Source: Porticoccaceae bacterium
GTDB lineage: Bacteria > Pseudomonadota > Gammaproteobacteria > Pseudomonadales > Porticoccaceae
DNA: 8,769 bases
NCBI GenBank assembly: GCA_002720735.1
Contig: PBJN01000051.1
Span: forward strand, 1 to 8,769
Direction of reading: 5' to 3'
The notes under the pieces are model-generated. The model searched no databases. It saw only the letters and a list, made by a program, of their open reading frames with translations, and was not told the origin of the DNA. The translations under genes and the position numbers were made by a program. Shown piece by piece: positions 1 to 7,228 of the stretch. How positions within the stretch are numbered: position 1 is the stretch's first letter; each line of letters starts with the position of its first letter.

Positions 1-125
<125 letters not shown>

Positions 126-153
126 GTCAATACACACAGCGCGTGATAGCGTG

Positions 154-179
154 AAAAAGGGCGGTCGAATCGGCTGCCC
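154..179 (-). terminator. Intrinsic terminator oriented to stop minus-strand transcription, between rpsG and fusA
   Basis: Bases 159-167 pair with 171-179 to give a 9-bp stem (7 Watson-Crick pairs and two G-T wobbles) closed by the triloop AAT. On the minus strand the stem is followed directly by five T residues (complement of A154-A158), the layout of a rho-independent terminator. On the plus strand the 3' side reads TCTGCAGG with no immediate T-run, so str-operon transcription should pass through. The nearest minus-strand gene that could feed it is fusA2, some 2.2 kb upstream on that strand. It could instead act as an mRNA processing or stability hairpin on the plus-strand transcript. Confidence 0.6.
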
Positions 180-191
180 TCTGCAGGTTTT

Positions 192-195
192 AGGA
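192..195 (+). promoter_or_regulatory. Ribosome binding site of fusA supporting the GTG start
   Basis: AGGA lies 8 nt upstream of the GTG at 204. It supports GTG as the initiator, and the resulting N-terminus matches the usual EF-G N-terminus (a short tail, then YRNIGI). Confidence 0.65.
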
Positions 196-203
196 AAAAT
201 ATC

Positions 204-2309
204 GTGACTCGTCAGACCCATATTGAATATTACCGTAATATTGGGATCTGCGCCCATGTCGATGCTGGCAAGACTACAACTACTGAGAGAGTGCTATTTT
301 ACACCGGGCTTTCTCACAAGTTGGGAGAAGTCCATGACGGCGCAGCCACCATGGATTGGATGGAGCAGGAGCAAGAGAGGGGAATAACTATAACTTCTGC
401 GGCGACAACGTGCTTTTGGAGAGGTATGGACTCTCAGTATAGCGCGCATCGGATAAATATTATTGATACCCCGGGACATGTCGATTTCACCATAGAAGTG
501 GAGAGGTCACTGCGTGTGTTGGACGGCGCGGTTGTAGTTTTGTGCGCCGCATCAGGAGTCCAACCTCAAACTGAAACGGTGTGGCGTCAAGCTGACAAGT
601 ACAATGTTCCCCGTCTAGTATTTGTAAATAAAATGGATCGAGCCGGTGCAAATTTTAAGGGTGTCATACAGGAGCTAGAAAATAGGCTGGGTGCCAAGGT
701 GGTTCCAGTACAAATGACTCTCGGTTCAGAGAGTGACTTTCGAGGTGTGGTCGACCTAATTAAAATGAAAGCAATATACTGGAGAGAGAATGATCAGGGT
801 ATGACTTTCGAATATGAGGAAATTCCAGAAGAATTAAGAAAAATATGTGATGAGATGCGGGACTACGTAATTGAGGTAGCAGTAGAGGCTGACGACACTT
901 TAATGACAAAGTATTTGGATGAACAGCCTCTGAGTGAAGCGGATATAATTGCCGGGTTACGAAAACGTACCTTGAATAATGAAATCGTGCCAGCGCTGGG
1001 CGGCTCGGCTTTCAAGAATAAAGGGATTCAGGCGATGCTTGATGCAGTTATTCAATATTTACCATCTCCAAATGATATTAAACCGGTGGAGGGTTACACG
1101 GATGGTGGGGAAAAAGGATTACGCTTAGCAAAGGATAATGCTCCTTTCGCAGCGCTAGCTTTTAAAATTGCATCTGATCCTTATGTTGGTTCTTTGACTT
1201 TTCTGCGGGTTTATTCAGGTCGTTTGGAGAGCGGTTCGGCAGTTTATAATTCTGCCAAGCAAAAACGTGAAAGGATCGGACGGATGGTGCAAATGCACTC
1301 AAATAGTCGTGAGGAAATAAAACAAGTATTCGCCGGAGATATTGCTGCAGCCATAGGATTGAAGGATATTTCGACCGGGGACACCTTATGTTCAGAAGAT
1401 CAAAAAATTGTATTGGAGAAAATGGAATTTCCAGATCCAGTTATATCGGTCGCAGTTGAGCCTCGCTCTAAGGTGGATCAAGAAAAAATGGGGGTGGCGC
1501 TGGGTAAATTGGCGCAGGAAGATCCCTCTTTTCGTGTTAATACGGATGCAGATAGCGGACAAACCATCATTTCTGGTATGGGAGAATTGCACTTAGATAT
1601 TTTGGTCGATCGCATGCGAAGGGAATTTTTCGTGGAGGCTAACATAGGAAAGCCTCAAGTTGCCTATCGAGAAGCAATCCAGAATTGGTGTACGATTGAG
1701 GGGAAATTCATCCGTCAATCCGGAGGCAGAGGGCAGTATGGTCATGTGTGGATTAGATTTGAACCAACCGATTACTCCGATCGAGTAGGACTTGAGTTTA
1801 TAAACGAAATTATCGGCGGTGCAGTTCCGCGAGAATATATCTCGGCAGTAGCTAAAGGTATTGAGGAGCAAATGCAGAACGGCATCCTTGCTGGCTATCC
1901 TCTTCTGGGATTAAAAGCTACTTTGTTTGATGGGTCTTATCATGACGTAGACTCTTCTGAAATTGCATTTAAAATGGCAGGTTCATTAGCGACTAAAAAA
2001 TTGGTAGACGAGGGCTCAGTTGTCCTCTTAGAGCCAATGATGAATGTAGAAGTTGTTACTCCAGAGATCAACATGGGGGATGTTGTTGGTGATCTTAATC
2101 GTCGTCGTGGCCTAATTATCGGTATGGAGGATAATGCCCGAGGAAAAGTGGTTAACGCGGAAGTTCCGCTCGCAGAGATGTTTGGGTACGCAACCGACCT
2201 TCGGTCCGCCTCACAGGGCAGAGCGACTTTTACAATGGAGTTCAGCCGTTATTGTGAAGCACCTAAAAATGTATGCGATTTCATAGTTTCAAAAACTCAT
2301 GGGCACTAA
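204..2309 (+). CDS. fusA: Elongation factor G (canonical str-operon copy)
   Basis: EF-G is the cytoplasmic GTPase that drives tRNA-mRNA translocation and, with RRF, ribosome recycling. The product is 701 residues, close to the 704 of E. coli, starting at GTG. The G domain is intact: P-loop AHVDAGKT at 17-24, switch I RGITI at 59-63, DTPGH at 88-92 with the catalytic His, NKMD at 142-145 and GSAFKNKG at 267-274. Residue 266, usually Cys in this motif, is Gly. Domain II (about 310-400), domain III with GMGELHLDI, domain IV with the SGGRGQYGH loop and HDVDSSE, and domain V with [12 protein letters not shown] and [11 protein letters not shown] follow in order. Its position after rpsG marks it as the str-operon copy. 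It converges on fusA2 with no clear terminator between them. Compared with my recall of E. coli EF-G, domains II-V look more diverged than the G domain. Confidence 0.97.
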   Translation: MTRQTHIEYYRNIGICAHVDAGKTTTTERVLFYTGLSHKLGEVHDGAATMDWMEQEQERGITITSAATTCFWRGMDSQYSAHRINIIDTPGHVDFTIEVERSLRVLDGAVVVLCAASGVQPQTETVWRQADKYNVPRLVFVNKMDRAGANFKGVIQELENRLGAKVVPVQMTLGSESDFRGVVDLIKMKAIYWRENDQGMTFEYEEIPEELRKICDEMRDYVIEVAVEADDTLMTKYLDEQPLSEADIIAGLRKRTLNNEIVPALGGSAFKNKGIQAMLDAVIQYLPSPNDIKPVEGYTDGGEKGLRLAKDNAPFAALAFKIASDPYVGSLTFLRVYSGRLESGSAVYNSAKQKRERIGRMVQMHSNSREEIKQVFAGDIAAAIGLKDISTGDTLCSEDQKIVLEKMEFPDPVISVAVEPRSKVDQEKMGVALGKLAQEDPSFRVNTDADSGQTIISGMGELHLDILVDRMRREFFVEANIGKPQVAYREAIQNWCTIEGKFIRQSGGRGQYGHVWIRFEPTDYSDRVGLEFINEIIGGAVPREYISAVAKGIEEQMQNGILAGYPLLGLKATLFDGSYHDVDSSEIAFKMAGSLATKKLVDEGSVVLLEPMMNVEVVTPEINMGDVVGDLNRRRGLIIGMEDNARGKVVNAEVPLAEMFGYATDLRSASQGRATFTMEFSRYCEAPKNVCDFIVSKTHGH

Positions 2310-2355
2310 AGCCATTTGCAATCCACTTTAAAAAGTCCTAGGCACAACCATGATG

Positions 2356-4440
2356 CTATTTTGCTTCACGCAATTCTTTCGCTGCACTTATCACGTCATT
2401 GGCAATATTTTGTGGGCATGGCATGTAATGACAAAATTCCATTGAAAATTGACCTCGTCCTGAAGTCATGGTTCTCAGATGGCCGATGTAACCGAACATT
2501 TCTGACAGTGGAACATCCGCTTTGATTCGAACTCCCGTTGTTGCCGCCTCTTGATCTTTAATCATCCCTCGGCGACGATTTAGGTCACCAATGACGTCAC
2601 CCACATGATCCTCCGGTGTAAAGACATCTACTTTCATTATTGGCTCAATAATCTGAGGTCCTGCTTTAGGCATGGCTTGCCGAAAAGCTCCTTTTGCCGC
2701 TATTTCGAAAGCTACGGCCGATGAATCCACCGCGTGATAGGCTCCATCAAATATTTCAAATTCGACATCTAGAACAGGATATCCGGCCATCGGCCCGTCA
2801 GCCATCATCGTCTTGAATCCCTTTTCAATGGCTGGAAAAAATTCTTTGGGTATATTTCCTCCCACGACTGTTGAACTGAATAAAAAACCGCTACCTGGCT
2901 CACCGGGACGGATGCGAAAATCAATTTTACCGAATTGTCCAGAACCGCCAGATTGTTTTTTGTGGGTATAACTATCTTCGATAGCACTTGTTATAGTTTC
3001 TCGGTATGCAACTTGCGGTGCACCAACAATTAGATCCACTCCGTAAGTTCTTTTCAAAATGTCTACTTTGATATCCAAATGCAGTTCACCCATTCCCTTT
3101 AAAATTGTCTCTCCTGAATCTTCATCAGTTTCGACACGGAAAGAAGGGTCTTCAGCCACCATTTTTCCTATGGCAATTCCCATTTTTTCAGAACCGCCTT
3201 TGTCTTTTGGTTTAACTGCTATTGATATTACGGGTTCAGGGAATATCATCGGTTCCAGAGTAACCGGCGATTTCGGATCACATAAAGTGTGGCCGGTCTG
3301 AACATTCTTCATTCCAACAATTGCAATTATATCACCGGCAATTGCATATTCTATTTCATTTCGGTCATCGGCATGCATTTCCACCATGCGACCAATGCGT
3401 TCGGTCTTGCCGGTGTAAGAATTGTGAACCGTCATCCCTCGCTCCAATTTTCCAGAATAAATTCTGATAAAAGTCAGAGCACCAAATCGATCATCCATGA
3501 TTTTAAATGCAAGTGCTTTAAATGATTCTGCCGTGGACACAATAGCATATTCGCCCGTTTCATCGCCTTTTTCATCAGTCAGTGGCTGAGGGTCGACTTC
3601 AGTGGGATTAGGAAGGAAATCAACTACAGCGTCTAATACCATTTGTACCCCTTTGTTTTTGAATGCAGAGCCGCAATAGGTCGGAAAGAAATCTAAAGCT
3701 ATTGTACCCTTCCTGATACAGCCTTTGATTTGGTCTATGGAAATTTCCTCACCCTCCACGTATGCCATCATTAAATCGTCGTCTTGCTCTATTGCAGATT
3801 CGACTAAACGCTCGCGGTATTCTTCTACTTGTTCGGTCATATTTTCAGGTACATCCTTAATTTGATAATTTTCGGGCATACCTGAGTCATCCCAAACATA
3901 TGCTTGTCGCGTTAAAAGATCCACAAGGCCTACGAAGTCCTCTTCAATGCCAATTGGAAGACACATAATTAGTGGATTGGCTCCAAGAACTTTTTTAATT
4001 TGTTCAACAACTTTTAAAAAGTCTGCGCCTATTCTATCCATCTTGTTGACGAAAATTATTCTAGCAACTTCGGATTCGTTAGCGTATCTCCAGTTGGTTT
4101 CTGACTGCGGTTCAACTCCTCCAGATCCGCAAAAAACGCCAACTCCGCCATCTAGAACCTTTAATGATCGATACACTTCTACAGTAAAATCTACGTGACC
4201 GGGAGTGTCTATAATATTGAAACGATGATCGCGCCAAAAACACGTTGTTGCCGCAGATTGTATCGTTATCCCTCGTTCTTGTTCTTGTTCCATGAAGTCG
4301 GTGGTCGCTGCGCCGTCGTGTACTTCACCAGTTTTGTGGATTTTCCCAGTTAACTTCAAAATTCGTTCCGTCGTGGTAGTTTTCCCAGCGTCAACGTGAG
4401 CGAATATGCCTATGTTTCTGTAGTGAGATAGATCAGTCAT
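2356..4440 (-). CDS. fusA2: Second elongation factor G, FusA2 (EF-G1B) type, antisense to the operon
   Basis: This is a complete EF-G paralogue of 694 residues starting at ATG ([21 protein letters not shown]) and ending at TAG. P-loop 14-21, switch I RGITI 56-60, DTPGH 78-82 and NKMD 132-135 are all present, so it should be an active GTPase. Domain III has [20 protein letters not shown], domain IV has [14 protein letters not shown] and HAVDSS, and domain V has [19 protein letters not shown] and [19 protein letters not shown]. Features such as [22 protein letters not shown] and [19 protein letters not shown] match the FusA2 group of Pseudomonas and Vibrio, not the fusidate-resistance or tetM proteins. 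It lies opposite to every neighbour, tail to tail with fusA and divergent from tuf. Codon use looks similar to its neighbours by eye, so recent foreign origin is not evident. The start has only a weak Shine-Dalgarno (GAG about 7 nt upstream). How the two EF-Gs divide the work here is unknown. Confidence 0.95.
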   Translation of the reverse strand: MTDLSHYRNIGIFAHVDAGKTTTTERILKLTGKIHKTGEVHDGAATTDFMEQEQERGITIQSAATTCFWRDHRFNIIDTPGHVDFTVEVYRSLKVLDGGVGVFCGSGGVEPQSETNWRYANESEVARIIFVNKMDRIGADFLKVVEQIKKVLGANPLIMCLPIGIEEDFVGLVDLLTRQAYVWDDSGMPENYQIKDVPENMTEQVEEYRERLVESAIEQDDDLMMAYVEGEEISIDQIKGCIRKGTIALDFFPTYCGSAFKNKGVQMVLDAVVDFLPNPTEVDPQPLTDEKGDETGEYAIVSTAESFKALAFKIMDDRFGALTFIRIYSGKLERGMTVHNSYTGKTERIGRMVEMHADDRNEIEYAIAGDIIAIVGMKNVQTGHTLCDPKSPVTLEPMIFPEPVISIAVKPKDKGGSEKMGIAIGKMVAEDPSFRVETDEDSGETILKGMGELHLDIKVDILKRTYGVDLIVGAPQVAYRETITSAIEDSYTHKKQSGGSGQFGKIDFRIRPGEPGSGFLFSSTVVGGNIPKEFFPAIEKGFKTMMADGPMAGYPVLDVEFEIFDGAYHAVDSSAVAFEIAAKGAFRQAMPKAGPQIIEPIMKVDVFTPEDHVGDVIGDLNRRRGMIKDQEAATTGVRIKADVPLSEMFGYIGHLRTMTSGRGQFSMEFCHYMPCPQNIANDVISAAKELREAK

Positions 4441-4481
4441 TTTTGAACTCAGCGAATAAAGGATATCGGTTAATTAAAAAA

Positions 4482-4516
4482 CGGGGCGAGTATACAGGAT
4501 AATACTAAGATTGCAG
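4482..4516 (-). promoter_or_regulatory. Candidate fusA2 promoter with GC-rich discriminator
   Basis: Read on the minus strand, TATACT (4494-4489) is a 5/6 match to a sigma-70 -10 element. A weak -35 candidate, CTGCAA (4516-4511), lies 16 nt upstream. Just downstream of the -10 is CGCCCCG (4488-4482), a GC-rich discriminator of the kind associated with ppGpp/DksA-repressed translation genes. The predicted transcript start would leave a leader of about 40 nt before the fusA2 ATG. The -10 and discriminator are seen directly; promoter activity is inferred. Confidence 0.45.
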
Positions 4517-4535
4517 AGTAAAATTGTTCTGCTTT

Positions 4536-4563
4536 TTGATTAAAAAATACATTTTATTTTAAT
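4536..4563 (+). promoter_or_regulatory. Candidate tuf promoter
   Basis: TTGATT (4536-4541) and TTTAAT (4558-4563) are separated by 16 bp, matching 4/6 and 5/6 of the sigma-70 consensus. The whole stretch is very AT-rich and other pairs fit almost as well (TTGTTC at 4524 with TACATT at 4548; TTGAAG at 4578 with AAGTAT at 4600), so the exact site is uncertain. Some tuf promoter in this region is likely, because fusA2 separates tuf from the str operon. Confidence 0.35.
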
Positions 4564-4750
4564 AGTACATTAATGTGTTGAAGAGTTTATTTTAGTTATA
4601 AGTATTAAGGAGTAAATTACGAGTGAGCTTATTTTTATCTCAGTTCTGATTGACTATGTCAGATTTCGGCATGAAAATGTTCAACAAAATTTTGCATGTA
4701 CTTATGCTCGAGATTTCAATTCACAGGAACCTGCAATTTAAAGCTCGTTT

Positions 4751-4755
4751 AGGAG
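4751..4755 (+). promoter_or_regulatory. Ribosome binding site that fixes the tuf start
   Basis: AGGAG lies 8 nt upstream of the ATG at 4764. It decides against the longer open frame that begins at a TTG at 4650, because the product from 4764 starts [19 protein letters not shown], the family N-terminus. Confidence 0.85.
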
Positions 4756-4763
4756 ACGCTGAG

Positions 4764-5987
4764 ATGGCAAAAGAAAAGTTTGAAAGGAACAAGCCTCACG
4801 TGAATGTGGGTACTATTGGGCACGTGGATCATGGTAAGACGACGTTAACTGCTGCGTTAACTCGCGTTTGTGCTGAGGTGCGGGGAGGTGAGATTAAAGC
4901 GTTTGATCAGATTGATAATGCTCCTGAGGAACGTGCAAGAGGCATTACCATATCGACGGCTCATGTGGAATATGATTCGCCCAATCGGCATTATGCGCAC
5001 GTTGATTGTCCAGGACATGCGGATTACGTTAAAAATATGATTACTGGGGCGGCGCAGATGGATGGGGCAATTTTGGTATGTGGAGCAACTGATGGTCCGA
5101 TGCCTCAGACTCGTGAACATATCCTATTGGCTCGTCAGGTTGGCGTTCCCTATGTGATAGTGTTTTTAAATAAAGCAGATTTGTTGGCGGAAGACTGTGG
5201 CGGTGTCGGTTCAGAAGAATACGATGAGATGGTTGAGTTGGTAGAAATGGAACTTAGAGAGCTTTTGGATTTGTATGATTTTCCGGGTGATGATACTCCA
5301 ATTATTGTGGGCTCTGCCTTGATGGCTTTGGAGGGAAGAGATGATAATGAACTTGGCACTTCAGCGGTTGCAAAGCTAGTGGAATCTTTGGACAGTTATA
5401 TTCCGGAACCTGAGCGAGCAATAGACCAACCATTTTTGATGCCCATAGAGGATGTTTTTTCGATTGCGGGTCGAGGTACCGTTGTAACTGGTCGAGTAGA
5501 ACGAGGTATTGTGAAAGTTGGAGAAGAGGTTGAAATTGTGGGTATTAATGATACCAGCAAGACTACTTGTACCGGAGTTGAAATGTTCCGAAAGCTTTTG
5601 GATGAAGGTCGTGCAGGTGAAAATGTCGGCGTTTTATTGCGCGGGACTAAACGTGAGGAAGTGGAGCGTGGACAAGTTTTATCGAAGCCTGGATCAATAA
5701 AGCCACACACGGTTTTTGATGCTGAAGTATATGTTTTATCAAAAGATGAGGGTGGGCGTCATACTCCTTTCTTTAAAGGTTACAGGCCACAGTTTTATTT
5801 CCGAACGACGGATGTTACTGGTGCATGCGAATTGCCTGATGGTGTAGAGATGGTGATGCCTGGTGATAATATCCAGATGTCAGTAACGCTGATTGCTCCA
5901 ATTGCGATGGAAGATGGACTACGTTTTGCGATTCGCGAGGGAGGACGAACGGTGGGTGCTGGTGTGGTAGCGAAAATTGTAGCGTAG
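4764..5987 (+). CDS. tuf: Elongation factor Tu
   Basis: EF-Tu delivers aminoacyl-tRNA to the ribosomal A site as a GTP complex. The product is 407 residues. Domain I has the P-loop GHVDHGKT at 19-26, RGITI at 59-63, DCPGH at 81-85 with the catalytic His85, NKAD at 136-139 and the GSAL motif. The beta-barrel domains follow, with [13 protein letters not shown] and [13 protein letters not shown], then [18 protein letters not shown], and the protein ends [16 protein letters not shown]. It is 13 residues longer than E. coli EF-Tu: 10 extra after NKAD (around 142-156) and 3 in the segment after GSAL. I recall the same length and insert from Cellvibrionales-type EF-Tu. The open frame extends 38 codons upstream to a TTG, but the family N-terminus and AGGAG site fix the start here. 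The gene lies 87 bp before tRNA-Trp, like tufB in Pseudomonas, yet its upstream partner is fusA/fusA2, the tufA position. Whether another tuf exists cannot be seen. Confidence 0.97.
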   Translation: MAKEKFERNKPHVNVGTIGHVDHGKTTLTAALTRVCAEVRGGEIKAFDQIDNAPEERARGITISTAHVEYDSPNRHYAHVDCPGHADYVKNMITGAAQMDGAILVCGATDGPMPQTREHILLARQVGVPYVIVFLNKADLLAEDCGGVGSEEYDEMVELVEMELRELLDLYDFPGDDTPIIVGSALMALEGRDDNELGTSAVAKLVESLDSYIPEPERAIDQPFLMPIEDVFSIAGRGTVVTGRVERGIVKVGEEVEIVGINDTSKTTCTGVEMFRKLLDEGRAGENVGVLLRGTKREEVERGQVLSKPGSIKPHTVFDAEVYVLSKDEGGRHTPFFKGYRPQFYFRTTDVTGACELPDGVEMVMPGDNIQMSVTLIAPIAMEDGLRFAIREGGRTVGAGVVAKIVA

Positions 5988-6018
5988 TTATTGAGGGCCA
6001 TGAAAATTGTTGGAAGGT

Positions 6019-6045
6019 CTCCTATCTGTTACAGCAACAGAGGAG
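6019..6045 (+). other. Stem-loop between tuf and tRNA-Trp
   Basis: CTCCT (6019-6023) and CTGTT (6026-6030) pair with AGGAG (6041-6045) and AACAG (6036-6040), giving a 10-bp stem with a two-base AT bulge and the 5-nt loop ACAGC. No T-run follows (next bases CGCTGGGACTTAGGG), so it is not an intrinsic terminator. It may protect the 3' end of tuf mRNA after tRNA excision, or guide processing of the tuf-trpT-secE transcript. Confidence 0.5.
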
Positions 6046-6074
6046 CGCTGGGACTTAGGGTAATTTAAGACATA

Positions 6075-6150
6075 AGGCCAGTAGTTCAATTGGTAGAGCA
6101 TCGGTCTCCAAAACCGACTGTTGGGGGTTCGAGTCCCTCCTGGCCTGCCA
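6075..6150 (+). tRNA. trpT: tRNA-Trp (anticodon CCA)
   Basis: The 76-nt gene folds into a full cloverleaf. The acceptor stem AGGCCAG (6075-6081) pairs with CTGGCCT (6140-6146), the discriminator is G6147, and CCA is encoded at 6148-6150. The D stem is GTTC/GAGC (6084-6087 with 6096-6099). The anticodon stem TCGGT/ACCGA (6101-6105 with 6113-6117) carries the loop CTCCAAA, so the anticodon CCA at 6108-6110 reads UGG. The T stem (6123-6127 with 6135-6139) has one G-T wobble and the loop TTCGAGT. There is only 27 nt to secE, and no terminator, so it is probably excised from a tuf-trpT-secE-nusG transcript. Its place between tuf and secE is the usual one in Pseudomonas-like gammaproteobacteria. 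Confidence 0.98.
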
Positions 6151-6177
6151 AATAATCTTTGGAGTAAAATTATAAAA

Positions 6178-6546
6178 ATGAGTGGAGATTTGCAAAATCA
6201 GGGTCATCGCTATGATTGGATTAAATGGAGTTTGGTTTTTGGGTTGGTTGTAGCCGCCGTTTACGGCAATTGGTATTATAGCGCTGAATCGCTATTTTTT
6301 CGTGCACTAGCGTTTCTGCTGGTGCTGGTTTTATGTTCTGTTATTGCCTTTCATACCCAAAAGGGGTCGGCCACATGGGAATTGGCTTTAGGTGCAAAAA
6401 CAGAGTGGCGGAAGGTGATTTGGCCATCCAAGGATGAAAGAAATCAAACAACTTTGATTGTAGTTGCGGTGATAATGCTCATGGCCTTAATTTTATGGGG
6501 AATTGACTCATTGCTGAGTTGGTTGGCCTCTATGATTATGGCATAA
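6178..6546 (+). CDS. secE: Preprotein translocase subunit SecE
   Basis: SecE stabilises SecY in the inner-membrane SecYEG channel for protein export and insertion. The product is 122 residues, the size I expect for Pseudomonas-type SecE. Three hydrophobic segments are visible at about 17-33, 40-58 and 92-112, as in the three-helix gammaproteobacterial form. The conserved cytoplasmic amphipathic region and hinge TEWRKVIWPSKDE (about 75-87) precede the essential third helix, LIVVAVIMLMALILWGID. The ATG at 6178 is preceded by GGAG at 6161-6164, a rather long 13-nt spacing. The open frame continues upstream into the tRNA, so a longer start is excluded. nusG follows after 15 bp, the near-universal secE-nusG pair. 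Confidence 0.96.
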   Translation: MSGDLQNQGHRYDWIKWSLVFGLVVAAVYGNWYYSAESLFFRALAFLLVLVLCSVIAFHTQKGSATWELALGAKTEWRKVIWPSKDERNQTTLIVVAVIMLMALILWGIDSLLSWLASMIMA

Positions 6547-6561
6547 GGAAATAAGATTTTA

Positions 6562-7089
6562 ATGCGTTGGTACGTAGTGCATGCTTACTCAGGTTATGAA
6601 AAGAAAGTAGCCTTGGCCCTTCAAGACAGAGTTAAATTACACTGTCTTGACGATCGTTTTGGAGAGATTATGGTGCCTACGGAAGAAGTGGTGGAGATGC
6701 GAGACGGCCAAAAACGCACAAGCGAGCGTATGTTCTTCCCAGGATATGTATTGGTTCAGATGGAATTGGATGATCAAACTTGGCACTTAGTAAAAGAAAC
6801 ACCCAGAGTTATGGGGTTTATAGGTGGTAAAGCGGATAAGCCTGCACCAATCTCTGACAGAGAGGCAGAGTTAATTTTGCAACGCATGCAGGATTCCGAA
6901 GAGGCACCCCGTCCCAAAACGATGTTTGAGCCTGGGGAGATGGTGAGGGTCTGTGATGGGCCCTTCAACGATTTTAATGGCGTTGTCGAAGAAGTGAATT
7001 ATTCAAAAAGTAAACTTCGGGTGGCAGTTTCCATTTTTGGAAGATCAACTCCGGTAGAGTTAGATTTTGTTCAAGTGCAGAAGTCATAG
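6562..7089 (+). CDS. nusG: Transcription termination/antitermination factor NusG
   Basis: NusG binds the RNA polymerase clamp to suppress pausing, and its KOW domain contacts Rho or ribosomal protein S10 (NusE), linking transcription to termination or translation. The product is 175 residues. The NGN domain (about 1-110) has [12 protein letters not shown] at the start, then [24 protein letters not shown] and VMGFIGG. After a linker with [14 protein letters not shown] comes the KOW domain (about 124-175) with [14 protein letters not shown] and [14 protein letters not shown]. It lacks the six or so extra N-terminal residues of E. coli NusG, as many orthologues do. AAGGA at 6545-6549 overlaps the secE stop, 12 nt before the ATG, which suggests co-transcription and possibly translational coupling. 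Confidence 0.97.
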   Translation: MRWYVVHAYSGYEKKVALALQDRVKLHCLDDRFGEIMVPTEEVVEMRDGQKRTSERMFFPGYVLVQMELDDQTWHLVKETPRVMGFIGGKADKPAPISDREAELILQRMQDSEEAPRPKTMFEPGEMVRVCDGPFNDFNGVVEEVNYSKSKLRVAVSIFGRSTPVELDFVQVQKS

Positions 7090-7090
7090 A

Positions 7091-7206
7091 CCCAAAAGCA
7101 TTGATAGATTTTGGGATATGAGCTTTGTGAAAGTAATGTGTACTCACAGCAAATGTCGATGCATTACTTTATCGGACTGGTGAAAGACTTTCTTTGGGAG
7201 CTAAAG
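7091..7206 (+). promoter_or_regulatory. Structured leader before rplK (candidate L1 autoregulatory region)
   Basis: The 139-bp nusG-rplK gap contains three inverted repeats. CCCAAAA (7091-7097) pairs with TTTTGGG (7109-7115). AAAGTAATG (7130-7138) pairs with CATTACTTT (7162-7170), extendable by wobbles. CTTTA (7167-7171) could instead pair with TAAAG (7202-7206), enclosing GGTGAAAG and TTTGGGAGC. The last two folds share bases 7167-7170 and exclude each other. In E. coli, L1 represses the rplK-rplA mRNA by binding a 23S-like site in this leader, so the GGGAGC-bearing fold is a candidate here. A promoter for rplK is expected, but I see only TTGATA (7101-7106) without a good -10. The structures are seen; the L1 role is inferred from family knowledge. 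Confidence 0.4.
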
Positions 7207-7228
7207 ATTTAGAGGTGAGGCACCATTA

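Larger units (their letters stand above)
4441..4763. other. 323-bp AT-rich divergent intergenic region between fusA2 and tuf
   Basis: No gene is supported here. The region holds the fusA2 5' leader and its -10 element (4489-4494, read on the minus strand), AT-rich promoter candidates for tuf around 4524-4606, an isolated Shine-Dalgarno AAGGAG at 4607-4612 before a 9-codon mini-ORF, and the true tuf ribosome binding site at 4751-4755. The long untranslated leader suggests that tuf has its own promoter instead of depending on read-through from fusA, which would have to cross fusA2 in antisense. Confidence 0.8.

Noticed and set aside
1408..1871. Overlapping open frames of 60-100 codons inside fusA, fusA2, tuf, nusG and rplA on either strand
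   Set aside because: They lie wholly within strongly conserved coding genes, lack ribosome binding sites and resemble no known protein, so they are frame shadows.
2325..2336. ACTTTAAAAAGT palindrome as a bidirectional terminator for fusA and fusA2
   Set aside because: The stem is five AT-rich pairs with a two-base loop and no following T-run on either strand, too weak to call.
2356..4440. Reading the minus-strand EF-G as a ribosomal-protection or fusidic-acid-resistance protein
   Set aside because: Length, domain order and block motifs are those of FusA2-type EF-G. TetM-like proteins and the small FusB-type resistance proteins differ clearly.
4491..4503. Plus-strand -10 candidates TATACA and GATAAT near 4491-4503
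   Set aside because: No -35-like hexamer lies at 16-18 bp upstream, and the same bases form the better minus-strand -10 of fusA2.
4650..4763. 38-codon in-frame N-terminal extension of EF-Tu from a TTG
   Set aside because: The extension has no resemblance to EF-Tu, and the TTG has no close ribosome binding site. The ATG at 4764 has AGGAG at good spacing and gives the family N-terminus.
6121..6177. In-frame upstream extension of secE overlapping the tRNA
   Set aside because: It would translate the 3' half of tRNA-Trp. The ATG at 6178 gives a product of normal SecE length.
7091..7115. CCCAAAA/TTTTGGG hairpin after nusG as an intrinsic terminator
   Set aside because: The T residues are inside the stem, with no T-run after it and an 11-nt loop. 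It may be an attenuator at most, so it was kept only as part of the leader description.
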